The notes below the pieces were generated by a model. It saw nothing but the letters and a program-made list of their open reading frames with translations. It searched no databases and was not told the origin of the DNA. The position numbers and the translations under genes are program-made. Positions 17,772 through 26,544 of a stretch of DNA of 64,000 bases are shown one piece after another; positions within the stretch are counted from its first letter, which is position 1, and each line of letters begins with the position of its first letter. The DNA is from JACDAN01 sp963842235 (GTDB lineage: Bacteria; Actinomycetota; Thermoleophilia; Gaiellales; Gaiellaceae): positions 186,001-250,000 of the forward strand of contig CAWJFT010000001.1 in assembly GCA_963842235.1 (NCBI GenBank), read 5' to 3'.

Positions 17772-18683
17772 ATGCGATTTGCACGACTCCTCCCGCTCGC
17801 GGTCGTCGCCCTCTCATCCATTTCGGTCGCGAGCGCGAAGTCGCCGCCCCCGGTCGAGGCGAAGGTTGTTGCCACCGGCCGCGCGCCCTGCGGCGTCACG
17901 GCACGCGAGGGAGCGATCTGGGTCGGCGTCTACGAGGCCGGCAGCGTGCTGCGCATCGATCCCGCGAGCGGCAGGATCACGAAGCGGATCCGGGTGGGGC
18001 GCTGGGCTTGCCGGGTAGCAGTCGACCGGAAGGCGCTCTGGGTGACCCGCGATCGAGCGGGCTTGCTCGTGCGGGTGAACCGGAAGACCGGCCGCAGATC
18101 GGCGATCGAGGTCGGCCGCTCTCCCTTCGACGTGCTCCTCGCGCGCGGCGCTCTGTGGGTGACGAGCTACGAGATTCGGACGATCGTGAGGATCGACGCC
18201 GCTCGCGTCAAACCGACGCGCCTCTACCGCGACGGCGGCTTCCCGGCGGGGGTCACGTTTTGCGGCGGGCGTGTCTGGATCGGGCACGGACGCGACATAA
18301 CGTGGCTGACGGCGATCGACCCCGTATCGCACCGGATCACGCGCGCCGACGCCGGCACGCCGGCTCCTGCGTGGCCGCGATGCGTGCGCGGCGAGCTCTG
18401 GGTCACGACGCGTGACTCGGTGCTCAGGATCGACCCGCGAACGGGATCGGTGCGGGCTCGGCTGCGAATCGGAGGCACACCTGCCGAAGCTGCGGCCGCT
18501 CCGGATGGGCTCGTCTGGGTGACGGACAAGGAGCACTCGCTCGTCCACCGCATCGACCCGAAGACGAACACGCTCGTCGACTCGTTCGCGGCCGGGCCGG
18601 GCGCGTACGCGATGGCCCATCTCGGCCGCTCGATGTGGGTGACGAGCTTCGCAGGCAACGACATCCGCCGCTATGACCCCTGA
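17772..18683 (+). CDS. Secreted YVTN/NHL-like beta-propeller protein
   Basis: 303 residues from ATG 17772. A signal peptide is visible (RFARLLPLAVVALSSISVASA). The body is made of about seven repeats of the form GAIWVGVYEAGSVLRIDP and LWVTRDRAGLLVRVN, typical of beta-propellers. No catalytic motif is recognised; such proteins commonly act as binding or scaffolding modules outside the membrane. The gene lies 59 bases after the ABC operon, but with a separate likely start. Immediately after its stop, a fragment of a multicopper oxidase continues, a sign of rearrangement at this boundary. Confidence 0.75.
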   Translation: MRFARLLPLAVVALSSISVASAKSPPPVEAKVVATGRAPCGVTAREGAIWVGVYEAGSVLRIDPASGRITKRIRVGRWACRVAVDRKALWVTRDRAGLLVRVNRKTGRRSAIEVGRSPFDVLLARGALWVTSYEIRTIVRIDAARVKPTRLYRDGGFPAGVTFCGGRVWIGHGRDITWLTAIDPVSHRITRADAGTPAPAWPRCVRGELWVTTRDSVLRIDPRTGSVRARLRIGGTPAEAAAAPDGLVWVTDKEHSLVHRIDPKTNTLVDSFAAGPGAYAMAHLGRSMWVTSFAGNDIRRYDP

Positions 18684-19013
18684 GGCCGCAGCGGGCTGAC
18701 GACACACGGCCTGGACTGGCGGTTCCGCGTTGGCGATCGCGTGAAGATTCGACTGGTCAACGAGATGGATTCCGACCATCCGATGCCCCACCCATTTCAC
18801 GTTCACGGAGCGGGGCGCTTCTTGATTCTTTCTCGAGATGGGGTCGAGGAGCGGAACCTTGTCTGGAAGGACACAGTGCTCGTTCGGACCGGGGAGACCG
18901 TCGACATCCTCTTAGACGTCACGAATCCCGGAACGTGGATGGCGCATTGTCATATCGCCGAGCACCACGAAAGCGGGATGATGTTTAGCTTCAACGTAGA
19001 AGAAGCGGCTTAG
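18684..19013 (+). pseudogene. Multicopper oxidase C-terminal remnant
   Basis: Directly after the propeller stop an open frame encodes the final cupredoxin domain of a multicopper oxidase. It holds the copper-site motif HPFHVHG and the HCHIAEHHESGMM motif with the His-Cys-His type 1/type 3 ligands and axial Met. Only about 105 residues exist; the two upstream cupredoxin domains and any signal peptide are absent. The first in-frame start (GTG at 18741) would give a 90-residue piece. All copper ligands of this domain are intact, so truncation looks recent. It cannot be an active oxidase alone, since three domains normally build the trinuclear site. Confidence 0.8.
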
Positions 19014-19128
19014 GCACTCCGAGCCCGTCGAACGTCGAGGCGGGACCGCAAGCCCAGCAGAATCCCGGTAAGGATCGGCCCAGCCAGGCGTTCTGGCCTC
19101 AAGGCCCTACTCAGGTGAAGCGGTCTCG

Positions 19129-19161
19129 TCTGGGCCAGCATCCGGGAATGTCACATGAGCG
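19129..19161 (+). repeat. 33-bp accessory-region repeat, copy A
   Basis: Diverged copy of the family with core CAGTGTTCCGGAATGACCCC; here it reads ccagcatccgggaatgtcac. It ends 17 bases past the stop of the minus-strand SDR gene. Confidence 0.6.
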
Positions 19162-19177
19162 CGAGGTGCCGGCCTAC

Positions 19178-20038
19178 CTACCTCTCACGTCCGGCTTGAG
19201 CTTCGTCGAGCGCGAGCGACGACGACAGGTCGCGGTAGGCATCGACCTGCGCGAGCAGGTCGTTGGCCTTCTGCTCGACGGTCTCGACCGCGTCGGCGCC
19301 TGCAACCCAGCGCAGCGGCGGCTGCTCTTCGTCGACGACGGTGACCAGAGCCTTTGCGAGCTTCGCGGGGTCGCCGCCCTGCTTTCCGCTCATCGCCTCC
19401 CAGGCGGGCCGGGTCTGGGAGGTGCGCTCGGCGTAGTCGTCGATCGACAGGTCGGCGTAGGCCGTTGACTCTTTTTCGAGCAGCTCGGTGCGGAAGAAGC
19501 CTGGCTCGACGATCGTGGTGTGGATGCCGAACGGCTCGACCTCGAACCGCAGCGACTCCATCCAGCCCTCGAGCCCAAACTTCGAGGCGGCGTAGGCCGA
19601 GCAGAACTCCTGACCCACGATGCCGGCGGTCGACGTGATCGTTACGACGTTCCCCGAACGCTGCTTGCGCATCACGGGCAAGACCGCGCGCGTGACGTTC
19701 ATCGGCCCGACAAGATTCGTCGTCAGCGACCGCTCGATCTGCTCCGGCGTCAGCTCCTCGAAGTAGCCGGCGTAGAAGTTGCCGGCGTTGTTGACCAGTA
19801 CGTCGATGCGGCCGAAGCGGTCGACAGCGGCCTGGACCGCCGCCTCCGCCGCCGCCAGGCTCGTGATGTCGAGCTCGACGACGAGCAGGTGGTCAGCCTC
19901 CCCGACGGCGTCGGCCACGGCTTCGGTGTTGCGGCCCGTCGCGACGACTGCGTGGCCGGCGGCGAGGGCGGCCTGCGCGATGTCGACGCCCATGCCGCGG
20001 CCGGCGCCAGTGATGAACCAAACCGCCTTGTCAGCCAT
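19178..20038 (-). CDS. Short-chain dehydrogenase/reductase
   Basis: 286 residues of a classical SDR: cofactor motif TGAGRGMG near residue 11, NNAG near residue 84, catalytic Ser in ITSTAG and the active-site YAASK, then PGFFRTEL. The Arg in TGRN after the second strand suggests NADP(H). The ATG at 20038 follows GAGGAAG. Substrate unknown. It is the first single-gene unit of the repeat-delimited array, with its 3' end next to repeat copy A. Confidence 0.92.
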   Translation of the reverse strand: MADKAVWFITGAGRGMGVDIAQAALAAGHAVVATGRNTEAVADAVGEADHLLVVELDITSLAAAEAAVQAAVDRFGRIDVLVNNAGNFYAGYFEELTPEQIERSLTTNLVGPMNVTRAVLPVMRKQRSGNVVTITSTAGIVGQEFCSAYAASKFGLEGWMESLRFEVEPFGIHTTIVEPGFFRTELLEKESTAYADLSIDDYAERTSQTRPAWEAMSGKQGGDPAKLAKALVTVVDEEQPPLRWVAGADAVETVEQKANDLLAQVDAYRDLSSSLALDEAQAGRER

Positions 20039-20174
20039 CTTCCTCAGTCCTTTCTTGCTTGCTGTTGTGCAGGCGGAGAGGCTACTGAGGCGACTGAGGG
20101 GTCGCTTGCGAGCGTGCTGTCGCCCGATGTCCGTTCTGGCCTATTGATCCTTCCTACTCGGCTGGTAGCCCACG

Positions 20175-20629
20175 CTATTTCCCCGTACACCGCACTTGAT
20201 TGGCGCCTATGAGCCCGCTTGCGCTTCGGCGGACGGCGACACAGGACATCTTCGGAACCTGGTTGTCCTCAAATCGGACGAGCCACGCCTTGTGGCCGCC
20301 GATCCTCGCCCTCTGGGTGGTAGCGGCGTCGCCGGTGTTCCGATAGAACAGCGGCGCGTCTCCACCGTACTCACTGCTGATGACAATCTGCCGGGCACGC
20401 TGCAGTGCCGCTCCCCGCCTGATGCTCGCGTAGGTCGGCCCAAACCCCGTCGGACGCGAATCGACCCGGAGGACCGTGCTCAGTGGCGTTGTCGTCGTGG
20501 CTCCTTGCTTGGGATTCGTCGGGTGGTTCCAGCCAAAGGTGTAAATAGCGAAGCCTGCCATACCGCCACGGCTCCAACGATCGCGAGCGCGCCCAGTCCC
20601 TTCAACGTTGACCCAGCGGCATCGGACAT
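20175..20629 (-). pseudogene. Hypothetical membrane-anchored protein, probably frameshifted
   Basis: An N-terminal segment starting MSDAAGSTLKG, with a hydrophobic run (LGALAIVGAVAV), lies in one frame from 20629. Near 20550 the better continuation, GFAIYTFGWNHPTNPKQ and onward to a stop at 20175, lies in another frame. Joined, they give a roughly 145-residue protein with one membrane anchor and an exposed domain that contains two cysteines. No family recognised. No clear ribosome site before 20629. It could also be a shorter independent ORF of 128 residues starting at 20561. Confidence 0.4.
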
Positions 20630-20639
20630 CAGTCTAGGT

Positions 20640-21025
20640 CGCGCCATGCGATGCAGCGATCGTATCTGACAACTATTGGCTTGTGCACGCGGGAGTGGAA
20701 GCCGCAATTCGCGATCCCCTCTGCCCATGACCTGCTCGACCGGTATCCCCTCTGTGCAGACAACTCGAAACCTTCGCGGCACACCCCGTGCAGACGAACG
20801 CGTCTGTCTTCCCATTGAAGCCGGAAGTCGCCATCCGCCATGCCGCGACACGGCGCTTATCGGCTCAGCACCGCCATACTGCGCCAGCGCTTCTCCGCAG
20901 TGGTAAATTGCCCGAAGCCCACAACGCGCGGACGTACAACGCCGAACTGCAGGCGCCCAGGACCAGACCTCATCCTAAATCGCCCGTCCGATGCCGGTCG
21001 AACGATCAAATCGAGAGATTGCCGC
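20640..21025. other. Gene-poor, comparatively AT-rich stretch
   Basis: No convincing ORF on either strand. Composition is less GC-rich than the neighbouring genes. It lies between the broken membrane protein and repeat copy H and could be decayed coding sequence. Confidence 0.4.
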
Positions 21026-21059
21026 GGTGGGCGAGCGTTCACGAATGCATCCTGAGCCG
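21026..21059 (+). repeat. 33-bp accessory-region repeat, copy H
   Basis: Reads gcgagcgttcacgaatgcat with flanking ggtgg and cctgagccg, matching the family. It is 50 bases past the stop of the minus-strand reductase at 21109. Confidence 0.6.
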
Positions 21060-21108
21060 AAGAGAACCCGCCCACGTTCGTGCCAGGCGACCGGGTCACC
21101 CACTTGGT

Positions 21109-21708
21109 CTACGACGTGTGCACGGGATAGCGCAGATGCGTGACACCCACACCGGTGACGACTGTCGGATTCCCGAGGACGACCGGTGTGTTCGCGAGGT
21201 GGTCGAACAGCCGCACTCCTGCGCCTAGCAACACGGCAGCCAGATCGATGTGGATCTCGTCGAGCAGCCCGGCGTCCAGGCACTGCTGGATCGTTTGGGC
21301 GCCGTGCACTCCCACGGACTTCGGGTCGGCAGCCGATTTCGCTCGAGCAACGGCGCTTTCGATGCCGTCGGTGACGAACTGGACTGTCGAGCCGGGCCGT
21401 GGCCAGCCGTCGGGCACGTCGTGGGTGACGACGAAAGCGGGCACATCCCACGGGTGCTGGCCGCCCCAGCCGTCGGCGCGCTCGAACGTGCGCCGACCGG
21501 TGAGCATGGCGCCGACCTCAGCCGTCAAGCCCCTCAGGTGGTCGGCGCTCGGCGCCGAGACGTGGAACGTCATGTCCGATCTCGTGCTCGCTGTGGAGAC
21601 CTCGACGTCGCCCGAGAAGTACCAGTCGAAAACTTCGGCGACCCCGTCGTTCGCGTCGGCGACGTACCCGTCGAGAGACATCGACATGATTGCGACCACC
21701 TTGGTCAC
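21109..21708 (-). CDS. RibD C-terminal/dihydrofolate reductase-family protein 1
   Basis: 199 residues with the family opening SMSLDGYVAD, the GRRTFE loop and the C-terminal DEIHIDLAAVLLGAGVRLFDHL. These are NAD(P)H-dependent reductase folds related to RibD; most stand-alone members have unknown substrates. GTG start at 21708 with AAAGGAG 9 bases before. It is one of three full-length paralogues plus a fragment within 4 kb, each next to a copy of the 33-bp repeat. Confidence 0.9.
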   Translation of the reverse strand: MTKVVAIMSMSLDGYVADANDGVAEVFDWYFSGDVEVSTASTRSDMTFHVSAPSADHLRGLTAEVGAMLTGRRTFERADGWGGQHPWDVPAFVVTHDVPDGWPRPGSTVQFVTDGIESAVARAKSAADPKSVGVHGAQTIQQCLDAGLLDEIHIDLAAVLLGAGVRLFDHLANTPVVLGNPTVVTGVGVTHLRYPVHTS

Positions 21709-21836
21709 GGTGCAGCTCCTTTCGCGACAAGGGCGCGGCTAGTTGTAGCAGCGGCGGACGCTCGATCCGACGCGGGTGACGTCGGTTCCGTAGACGTGGA
21801 TGGAGATCGCGGTCGTTGCGCTTGTGGGCCGCTGGG

Positions 21837-22040
21837 TTAGCGGTGCCGCCGGTACTGCAGCTCGAGGATCCCGTTGCTGGAGGCGGTGCTGGATACCAGG
21901 TCGAGCTGGTAGGACTTGGGGACGCCGTCGAACAGCCGGGTGCCCTCGCCCGCCACGTAGGGGAACAAGCTCAGCTGGAGCTCGTCGATCAGGTCGAGCC
22001 GCATGAGCGACCGCCAGCTCCATGGTCTCGGGTCGTTTGG
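21837..22040 (-). pseudogene. C-terminal fragment of a RibD/DHFR-family reductase
   Basis: On the minus strand a frame ending at TAA (21837-21839) encodes about 60 residues with RLDLIDELQLSLFPYVAGEG, then TRLFDGV and ILELQYRRHR. This is the standard C-terminal strand-helix of the family, clearly related to the intact neighbours. The first two thirds of the gene are missing; homology stops near 22020-22040, close to repeat copy B. A deletion remnant in the array. Confidence 0.75.
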
Positions 22041-22101
22041 GGACCGTGCTTGCTAGGGGAACGTGCCTGTCCCGGGCACCCCGACTAGGCCGAGGGCGCT
22101 C

Positions 22102-22134
22102 ACTTGGGCCAGTGTTCGAGAATGTCACCCGACG
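22102..22134 (+). repeat. 33-bp accessory-region repeat, copy B
   Basis: Contains gggccagtgttcgagaatgt. It ends 13 bases past the stop of the reductase at 22147. Confidence 0.7.
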
Positions 22135-22146
22135 CCGGCGCGGGGG

Positions 22147-22800
22147 TCATTCGTCGTCGTGGTCGGCGGCGGCGGTTGCATACCGCGGGCGCCCGTTAGG
22201 CCGGTAGACCTGGATCGTTACGCCCTTCGAGTCGGCTCGCGAGTCCACCAGGTCAAGCGCAATGTCCGGGCCGGCGTCGGGGAACAGCCGCGTGCCCTGG
22301 CCGAGGACCACGGGGACGATGAGCAGGTTGATCTCGTCGACGAGGTCGTGTTCGAGCAGCCATCGGATCAGGGCACCGCTGCCGTGCACCTGCAGCTCAC
22401 CCCCCGGCTTGGCTTTCAGCTCGCCGATAGCAGCCGAGAGGTCACCGGAGAGGACGGTCGTGTCCGCCCAGCGCGGGTCGGTGAGCGTGGTCGATGCGAC
22501 GTACTTGGGCTTCGTGTTCAAGGCAGCTGCGATCTGGTGGTTGCTCGGATCTTCCGCCGCGGCGCGAGCCCGCTCCTCTGCGCCCCAGTAGCCGGCGAAG
22601 AGCTCGTAGGTCCGCCGGCCGAACAGGAACGCGTCGGCCCGCTGGTAGGTCTCGTTGATGAACGTGAAGGTCTCGTCGTCGAACACCCCCATGGCCCATC
22701 CGCCGCGCTCGAATCCGTTCCTGCGGTCCTCTTCCGACGCGCCGCCGTTTCCCTGCATCACTCCATCGACGGTGACTTGCGTCATGGTCGTCAGTTTCAT
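22147..22800 (-). CDS. RibD C-terminal/dihydrofolate reductase-family protein 2
   Basis: 217 residues. Family features: TQVTVDGVMQ at the N-terminus, FGRRTYELFAGYW, GELQVHGSGALIRWLLEHDL (residues about 138-157) and DEINLLIVPVVLGQGTRLF. NAD(P)H-dependent reductase fold; substrate unknown. The start ATG at 22800 is preceded by GAAGGGGGC. It occupies one repeat-bounded unit (repeats B and C) alone. Confidence 0.92.
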   Translation of the reverse strand: MKLTTMTQVTVDGVMQGNGGASEEDRRNGFERGGWAMGVFDDETFTFINETYQRADAFLFGRRTYELFAGYWGAEERARAAAEDPSNHQIAAALNTKPKYVASTTLTDPRWADTTVLSGDLSAAIGELKAKPGGELQVHGSGALIRWLLEHDLVDEINLLIVPVVLGQGTRLFPDAGPDIALDLVDSRADSKGVTIQVYRPNGRPRYATAAADHDDE

Positions 22801-22906
22801 GGTCGCAGCCCCCTTCTCGCTGGGTTTTTGTCGTCATTTGATTCGACTGGACCGCGGCGCCGATCTCATCGGTCGCAGCAGACTCTGACCAGGCGGCGTA
22901 ACTCAC

Positions 22907-22940
22907 GGCTGAGCCGGTGTTCCGGAATGACCCCTGAGCG
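22907..22940 (+). repeat. 33-bp accessory-region repeat, copy C
   Basis: One of the best copies, with the palindrome TTCCGGAA followed by tgacccctgagcg. It ends 13 bases past the stop of the GNAT gene at 22953. Confidence 0.8.
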
Positions 22941-22952
22941 TCGCGAGATCGC

Positions 22953-23525
22953 CTACGAAGTTGGCTCGACGACCTTGGTGACGACCCAGCGGTGCTTTCC
23001 GATCTTGCGGTCGCGGACGAATCCCAGCTTCTCGTAGGTCGACAGGGCGCCGTTGAAGAGGAAGCCGGCAGGAACCGAACCCGCTGGTTCGGGATAGCCC
23101 TCTACCTTGCCGCCGCCGAGACTTGCGATCAGATCGAGCGCCCCCGCGAGCGCCGCAGTGGCGACGCCCTGGCGCCGATGCCCCTTGCCGACGAAGTTGC
23201 AGGCGATGCGCCAGTCCGGCAAGGTCGTGAGGGTCTTCTCATAGGCAGCCCGGTTCTTGATCTTCGGCACCTCGTCCGGCGGGCCGAACTGGCACCAACC
23301 CACACAGTCGTCGCCACCGAACACAAGGGCCGCATGCGCCCCGTCTGCCCGCACCCGTGCGAGCTTGCGTTCCCGGTTCAACGCCGGCTCGCGGCTGTCA
23401 TCCGGATGACAGCCCATGCACCAACAACCCCCGAAGACGCCGTTATTCGCCTCGACCAGCCGGGCGAACGCATCCCAGCTCGACTCATCGAGAGCCTTAA
23501 TCGTGTACCCCGACCCCACCACCAA
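22953..23525 (-). CDS. GNAT-family N-acetyltransferase 1
   Basis: 190 residues. A cysteine-rich N-terminal part (GGCWCMGCHPDD) leads to the acetyl-CoA motif NFVGKGHRRQGVATAALAGAL, the GNAT motif A with the RRxGxA loop, and a C-terminal YEKLGFVRDRKIG. Typical of GNAT proteins with DUF-type N-termini in actinobacteria. Substrate unknown. Start GTG at 23525 is chosen because the next codons fit the family; there is no strong ribosome site. Single gene between repeats C and D. Confidence 0.88.
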   Translation of the reverse strand: MVVGSGYTIKALDESSWDAFARLVEANNGVFGGCWCMGCHPDDSREPALNRERKLARVRADGAHAALVFGGDDCVGWCQFGPPDEVPKIKNRAAYEKTLTTLPDWRIACNFVGKGHRRQGVATAALAGALDLIASLGGGKVEGYPEPAGSVPAGFLFNGALSTYEKLGFVRDRKIGKHRWVVTKVVEPTS

Positions 23526-23557
23526 CTCAGCCTAGCCCGCCAGGCCGCATAGCACTC

Positions 23558-23591
23558 GGCTGGGCCAGTGTTCGGGGATGACCCCTGATCG
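23558..23591 (+). repeat. 33-bp accessory-region repeat, copy D
   Basis: Reads ggctgggccagtgttcgggg then atgacccctgatcg. Here the repeat lies between the 5' end of the minus-strand GNAT and the 5' end of the plus-strand GNAT. Confidence 0.8.
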
Positions 23592-23704
23592 CGCTGCGCT
23601 GGTCATGCCGGGCGCATCACCGCGACCCAGCACCGTTCCTAGCGTTCCGGTGCGGGCGCGTGGCCGGAGGCGCGAACGGCGTGCCCCAATTACCATCGCC
23701 ACCC

Positions 23705-24238
23705 GTGGCCGAGGGCGTCGTCATCCGTCCCGAGCGCGACGCGGACCATCCCGTGATCGCAGAGGTGGTCCGCGCGGCATTCGTCGGACACCCCGACGAG
23801 GTCGCGTCGTTCGTCGAGCGCATTCGGGCGTCGGAACAGTTCATTCCGGAGCTGGCGTTGGTCGCCGAGGACTCCTCCGGTGTGATTGCTCACGTGATGC
23901 TGAGCTGGGTCGGCGTTGAAGGCGGATCCCGTACAAGGATCCTCAATCTCACGCCGATGTCGGTTCGGCCTGACCGCCAGCGCATCGGTGTGGGGGCACG
24001 GCTGATCCGGGACGCGCTTGGCCGCGCCGAAGAAGCAGGCGAGCCTGCCGTCATGGTCGAGGGCATTGCCGCGTACTATCCTCGCTTCGGCTTCGAGCAG
24101 GCGAGCGCGCTCGGCTTCATCTCCCCGCATCCGAAGATCCCCGACGACGCTTTCATGGTCAAGCGGCTCCCGGGATACAGCCCCGACCTCGCCGGTCGGA
24201 TCGTCTATCCGGCCGCATTCGACGCTCTCGGGTACTAA
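23705..24238 (+). CDS. GNAT-family N-acetyltransferase 2
   Basis: A 177-residue protein from GTG 23705, whose product begins VAEGVVIRPERDADHPVI, a normal GNAT opening. A GTG at 23660 in the same frame would add 15 atypical residues. Motif A is MSVRPDRQRIGVGARLIRDAL and the C-terminus has AAYYPRFGFEQASALGFISP, which places it in the YhbS-like subfamily. Neither start has a good ribosome site. It lies alone between repeats D and E and is opposite in strand to its neighbours. Confidence 0.88.
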   Translation: MAEGVVIRPERDADHPVIAEVVRAAFVGHPDEVASFVERIRASEQFIPELALVAEDSSGVIAHVMLSWVGVEGGSRTRILNLTPMSVRPDRQRIGVGARLIRDALGRAEEAGEPAVMVEGIAAYYPRFGFEQASALGFISPHPKIPDDAFMVKRLPGYSPDLAGRIVYPAAFDALGY

Positions 24239-24319
24239 CGACCGGTCTGAGAAGAGCGGCGCACTCGGCGGGTCGCACCGTCCCTAACGAAGTCCGCGAG
24301 CGTCGGCTACGAGACCCTC

Positions 24320-24353
24320 GGCTGCGCCAGTGTTCACGAATGACGCCTGAGTC
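24320..24353 (+). repeat. 33-bp accessory-region repeat, copy E
   Basis: Contains gcgccagtgttcacgaatga followed by cgcctgagtccg. 32 bases past the stop of the minus-strand reductase at 24385. Confidence 0.75.
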
Positions 24354-24384
24354 CGGCGAGACACTGATGGCTCGGACGGCGGTC

Positions 24385-24948
24385 TCAGTCCGGCTCGTCG
24401 CGGGTCTGCCTGTAGCGCTCGTAGATCACGCGCGAGCCGAACGTTCTGGTTTCGACCAGGTCTAGCGGGACCACCTCGGTAACCGGCGGCAGGAACGGCG
24501 TGCCTCCACCGACGACGACCGGAACGCGGAACATGCGCAGCTCGTCGACGAGGCCGAGCTCGATCGCGGCCGCGGCCAGGCCGGCTCCGCCGATCGCGAC
24601 GTCCTTGTCCGTCGCGTCGAGCGCCGCAGCGACCTCCTCGGCCACCGACGCTTCGGCAAGCCGGGCATTACCTTGGACGCTGTCAAGCGTGCGGCTGAAG
24701 ACGACCTTCGGGATCGCACACCAGACGTCGGCGAACGCGGCCCCGGGCTCGTCGTCGCGCAGCGACGGATCCGTCTCCCACACCAGCATCGTCTCGTAGA
24801 GCCTGCGGCCCGACAGAAAACCGCCGAGCTCGCGTACCTGCGAGATGTGGAAACGGAACAGCTCCTCGCTAGGGACCGTCCACCCAAACGCACCCTCGCG
24901 GTCGGCGATAAAGCCGTCCACCGAGACGCTCATCGAGTAGATCAGCAT
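24385..24948 (-). CDS. RibD C-terminal/dihydrofolate reductase-family protein 3
   Basis: 187 residues from ATG 24948, giving MLIYSMSVSVDGFIAD, the family opening. A GTG at 24978 would add ten residues. Other features are LSGRRLYETMLVWE, DVAIGGAGLAAAAIELGLVDE and VPVVVGGGTPFLPP. Third paralogue in the array, and only distantly similar to the other two, so independent acquisition is more likely than tandem duplication. Confidence 0.9.
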   Translation of the reverse strand: MLIYSMSVSVDGFIADREGAFGWTVPSEELFRFHISQVRELGGFLSGRRLYETMLVWETDPSLRDDEPGAAFADVWCAIPKVVFSRTLDSVQGNARLAEASVAEEVAAALDATDKDVAIGGAGLAAAAIELGLVDELRMFRVPVVVGGGTPFLPPVTEVVPLDLVETRTFGSRVIYERYRQTRDEPD

Positions 24949-25095
24949 CGCTCCGAGCTTATTGCAGCGGCGCGACACAGGATGATCGCGGCGAAGCTCA
25001 GGGTTCTCCCTTCTCGGCGGGCAACCCTCAGCAAACTGGCGGCACAGTTAGGACCCGTCCGGACCTTCGGGACGCGCGCGCGTGCAGCGATCCTG

Positions 25096-25129
25096 GGCTG
25101 GTCCAGTGTTTCGGAATAACCCCTGAGCG
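25096..25129 (+). repeat. 33-bp accessory-region repeat, copy F
   Basis: Reads ggctggtccagtgtttcgga then ataacccctgagcg. It lies between the 5' end of the minus-strand reductase and the LanC-like gene. Confidence 0.8.
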
Positions 25130-25305
25130 ATCAGTTTCCGAGACGGGCCAAGCGACGAGCCCAAAGGTCGTAGACTCGGGATCGTGGCGTTCCCGGCCTA
25201 GTTGATCCATTTTCACGGCCTCGGCCGCCCAGGCGGGTCGGGGAGTCCTCGCTGCCGAGGCTGATCGCGTCGGCAGCCGACAGCTGGATCACCTAGGAGG
25301 AAACG

Positions 25306-26484
25306 ATGACCACAGCCGTGCTCTACGAGCCGACGCAGTTCGAGCCTCTGATCGACGAGCCGTGGGTTCCGGCGCGCATCGAAGACGCGATCGCTGCGAT
25401 CGTCTCCGACACCGACGCGGCCTTCGATCCGGAGGCGCTCTGGCCCGCAGACGAATGGGACGGGTGGGAGGAGCCGCTGCCGCTGAAGACCCTCTACGTC
25501 GGTTCGGCCGGCGTGATCTGGGCGATCGACGCCCTGCGGCGACGCGGCTACGCCGAAACTTCGCTCGACCTCGCCGCCGCTGCGCTACGCACGCTCGAGC
25601 TCAAGCGAGTGGCGCCGGACTTCGCGGCCGATGAGCATTATCACCCGGCATCGCTCTTCTGCGGCGAGACCGGGCCGTTGCTCGCCGCCTTTCGGCTCAC
25701 CTCCGACCCGGCGCTTGCGGACGACTTGCATTTGCTCCTCCGCGCGAACGTCGACAACCCGACGGATGACCTCAGCTGGGGAGCATCCGGCGCGCTGCTC
25801 GCCGCGCTGGCGATGGGCGAATGGACCCGAGACTCGCGGTGGGAGCAGGCGGCGCGCGAGACGGCCACAGCCCTACGTGGCCGGAGGGGCGAAGACGGGC
25901 TTTGGCGGCAGGACGACGACTACCGCGGCCTCGGCACACTGCACGGCGCCGCCGGAAACACGCTTGCCCTGCGCAGATTCGAGCCGGACGATGCGCTCGC
26001 GAGCGAGACCGCAGCAACTCTCGGCCGACACGCCTTCCGCGAGAGCGGCCTCGCCAACTGGCCGGGCTCGCCGCGTCCACAACTCGCTCGCCCGCGAGAC
26101 GGTCGGATCTGTCTGCAATGGTGCACCGGCGCCCCGGGTGTCCTCGCCGGCGCCTGGGACTATCTCGACGAGGACCTCCTGCTCGCCGCCGCCGAGCTCA
26201 TTTGGCAGGCAGGCGCCCACCAAGACGAGAAAGGCCACGGCCTCTGCCACGGCACATCGGGCAACGGCTTTGCGCTTCTGAAAGCGTTCGCGCGCACCCG
26301 CGACGAGCTCTGGCTCGAACGCGGCCGCCGCTTCGCTATCCACGCGCTCGCCCAAGCAGAACGGCTTGCCGCCGCCAACGGTCGTCGGCGCTACTCACTC
26401 TTCACCGGAGACATCGGCACAGCGTTCTTCGCCGCCGCCTGTCTCGACCTCGACGCTCGCTACCCGGTCGTCGACGTTATGTAG
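25306..26484 (+). CDS. LanC-like protein (lanthionine synthetase C-like, orphan)
   Basis: 392 residues with an alpha/alpha-toroid repeat pattern and the complete LanC zinc site: Cys273 in QWCTGAPG, and Cys314-His315 in GLCHGTSGN. The catalytic-type His213 is in GTLHGAAGN. In lanthipeptide pathways LanC adds cysteine thiols to dehydroamino acids. No precursor peptide, dehydratase or dedicated exporter is seen nearby, so this belongs with stand-alone LanC-like proteins, some of which act on glutathione or damaged protein adducts. The ATG follows CTAGGAGGAAACG, one of the best ribosome sites in the window. Single gene between repeats F and G. Confidence 0.9.
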   Translation: MTTAVLYEPTQFEPLIDEPWVPARIEDAIAAIVSDTDAAFDPEALWPADEWDGWEEPLPLKTLYVGSAGVIWAIDALRRRGYAETSLDLAAAALRTLELKRVAPDFAADEHYHPASLFCGETGPLLAAFRLTSDPALADDLHLLLRANVDNPTDDLSWGASGALLAALAMGEWTRDSRWEQAARETATALRGRRGEDGLWRQDDDYRGLGTLHGAAGNTLALRRFEPDDALASETAATLGRHAFRESGLANWPGSPRPQLARPRDGRICLQWCTGAPGVLAGAWDYLDEDLLLAAAELIWQAGAHQDEKGHGLCHGTSGNGFALLKAFARTRDELWLERGRRFAIHALAQAERLAAANGRRRYSLFTGDIGTAFFAAACLDLDARYPVVDVM

Positions 26485-26544
26485 ACCCAACCAAGCAGCT
26501 ACGAAGCGTCGTCACCCGTCAGGCAGCCTGGCGAGAATTGCCTC

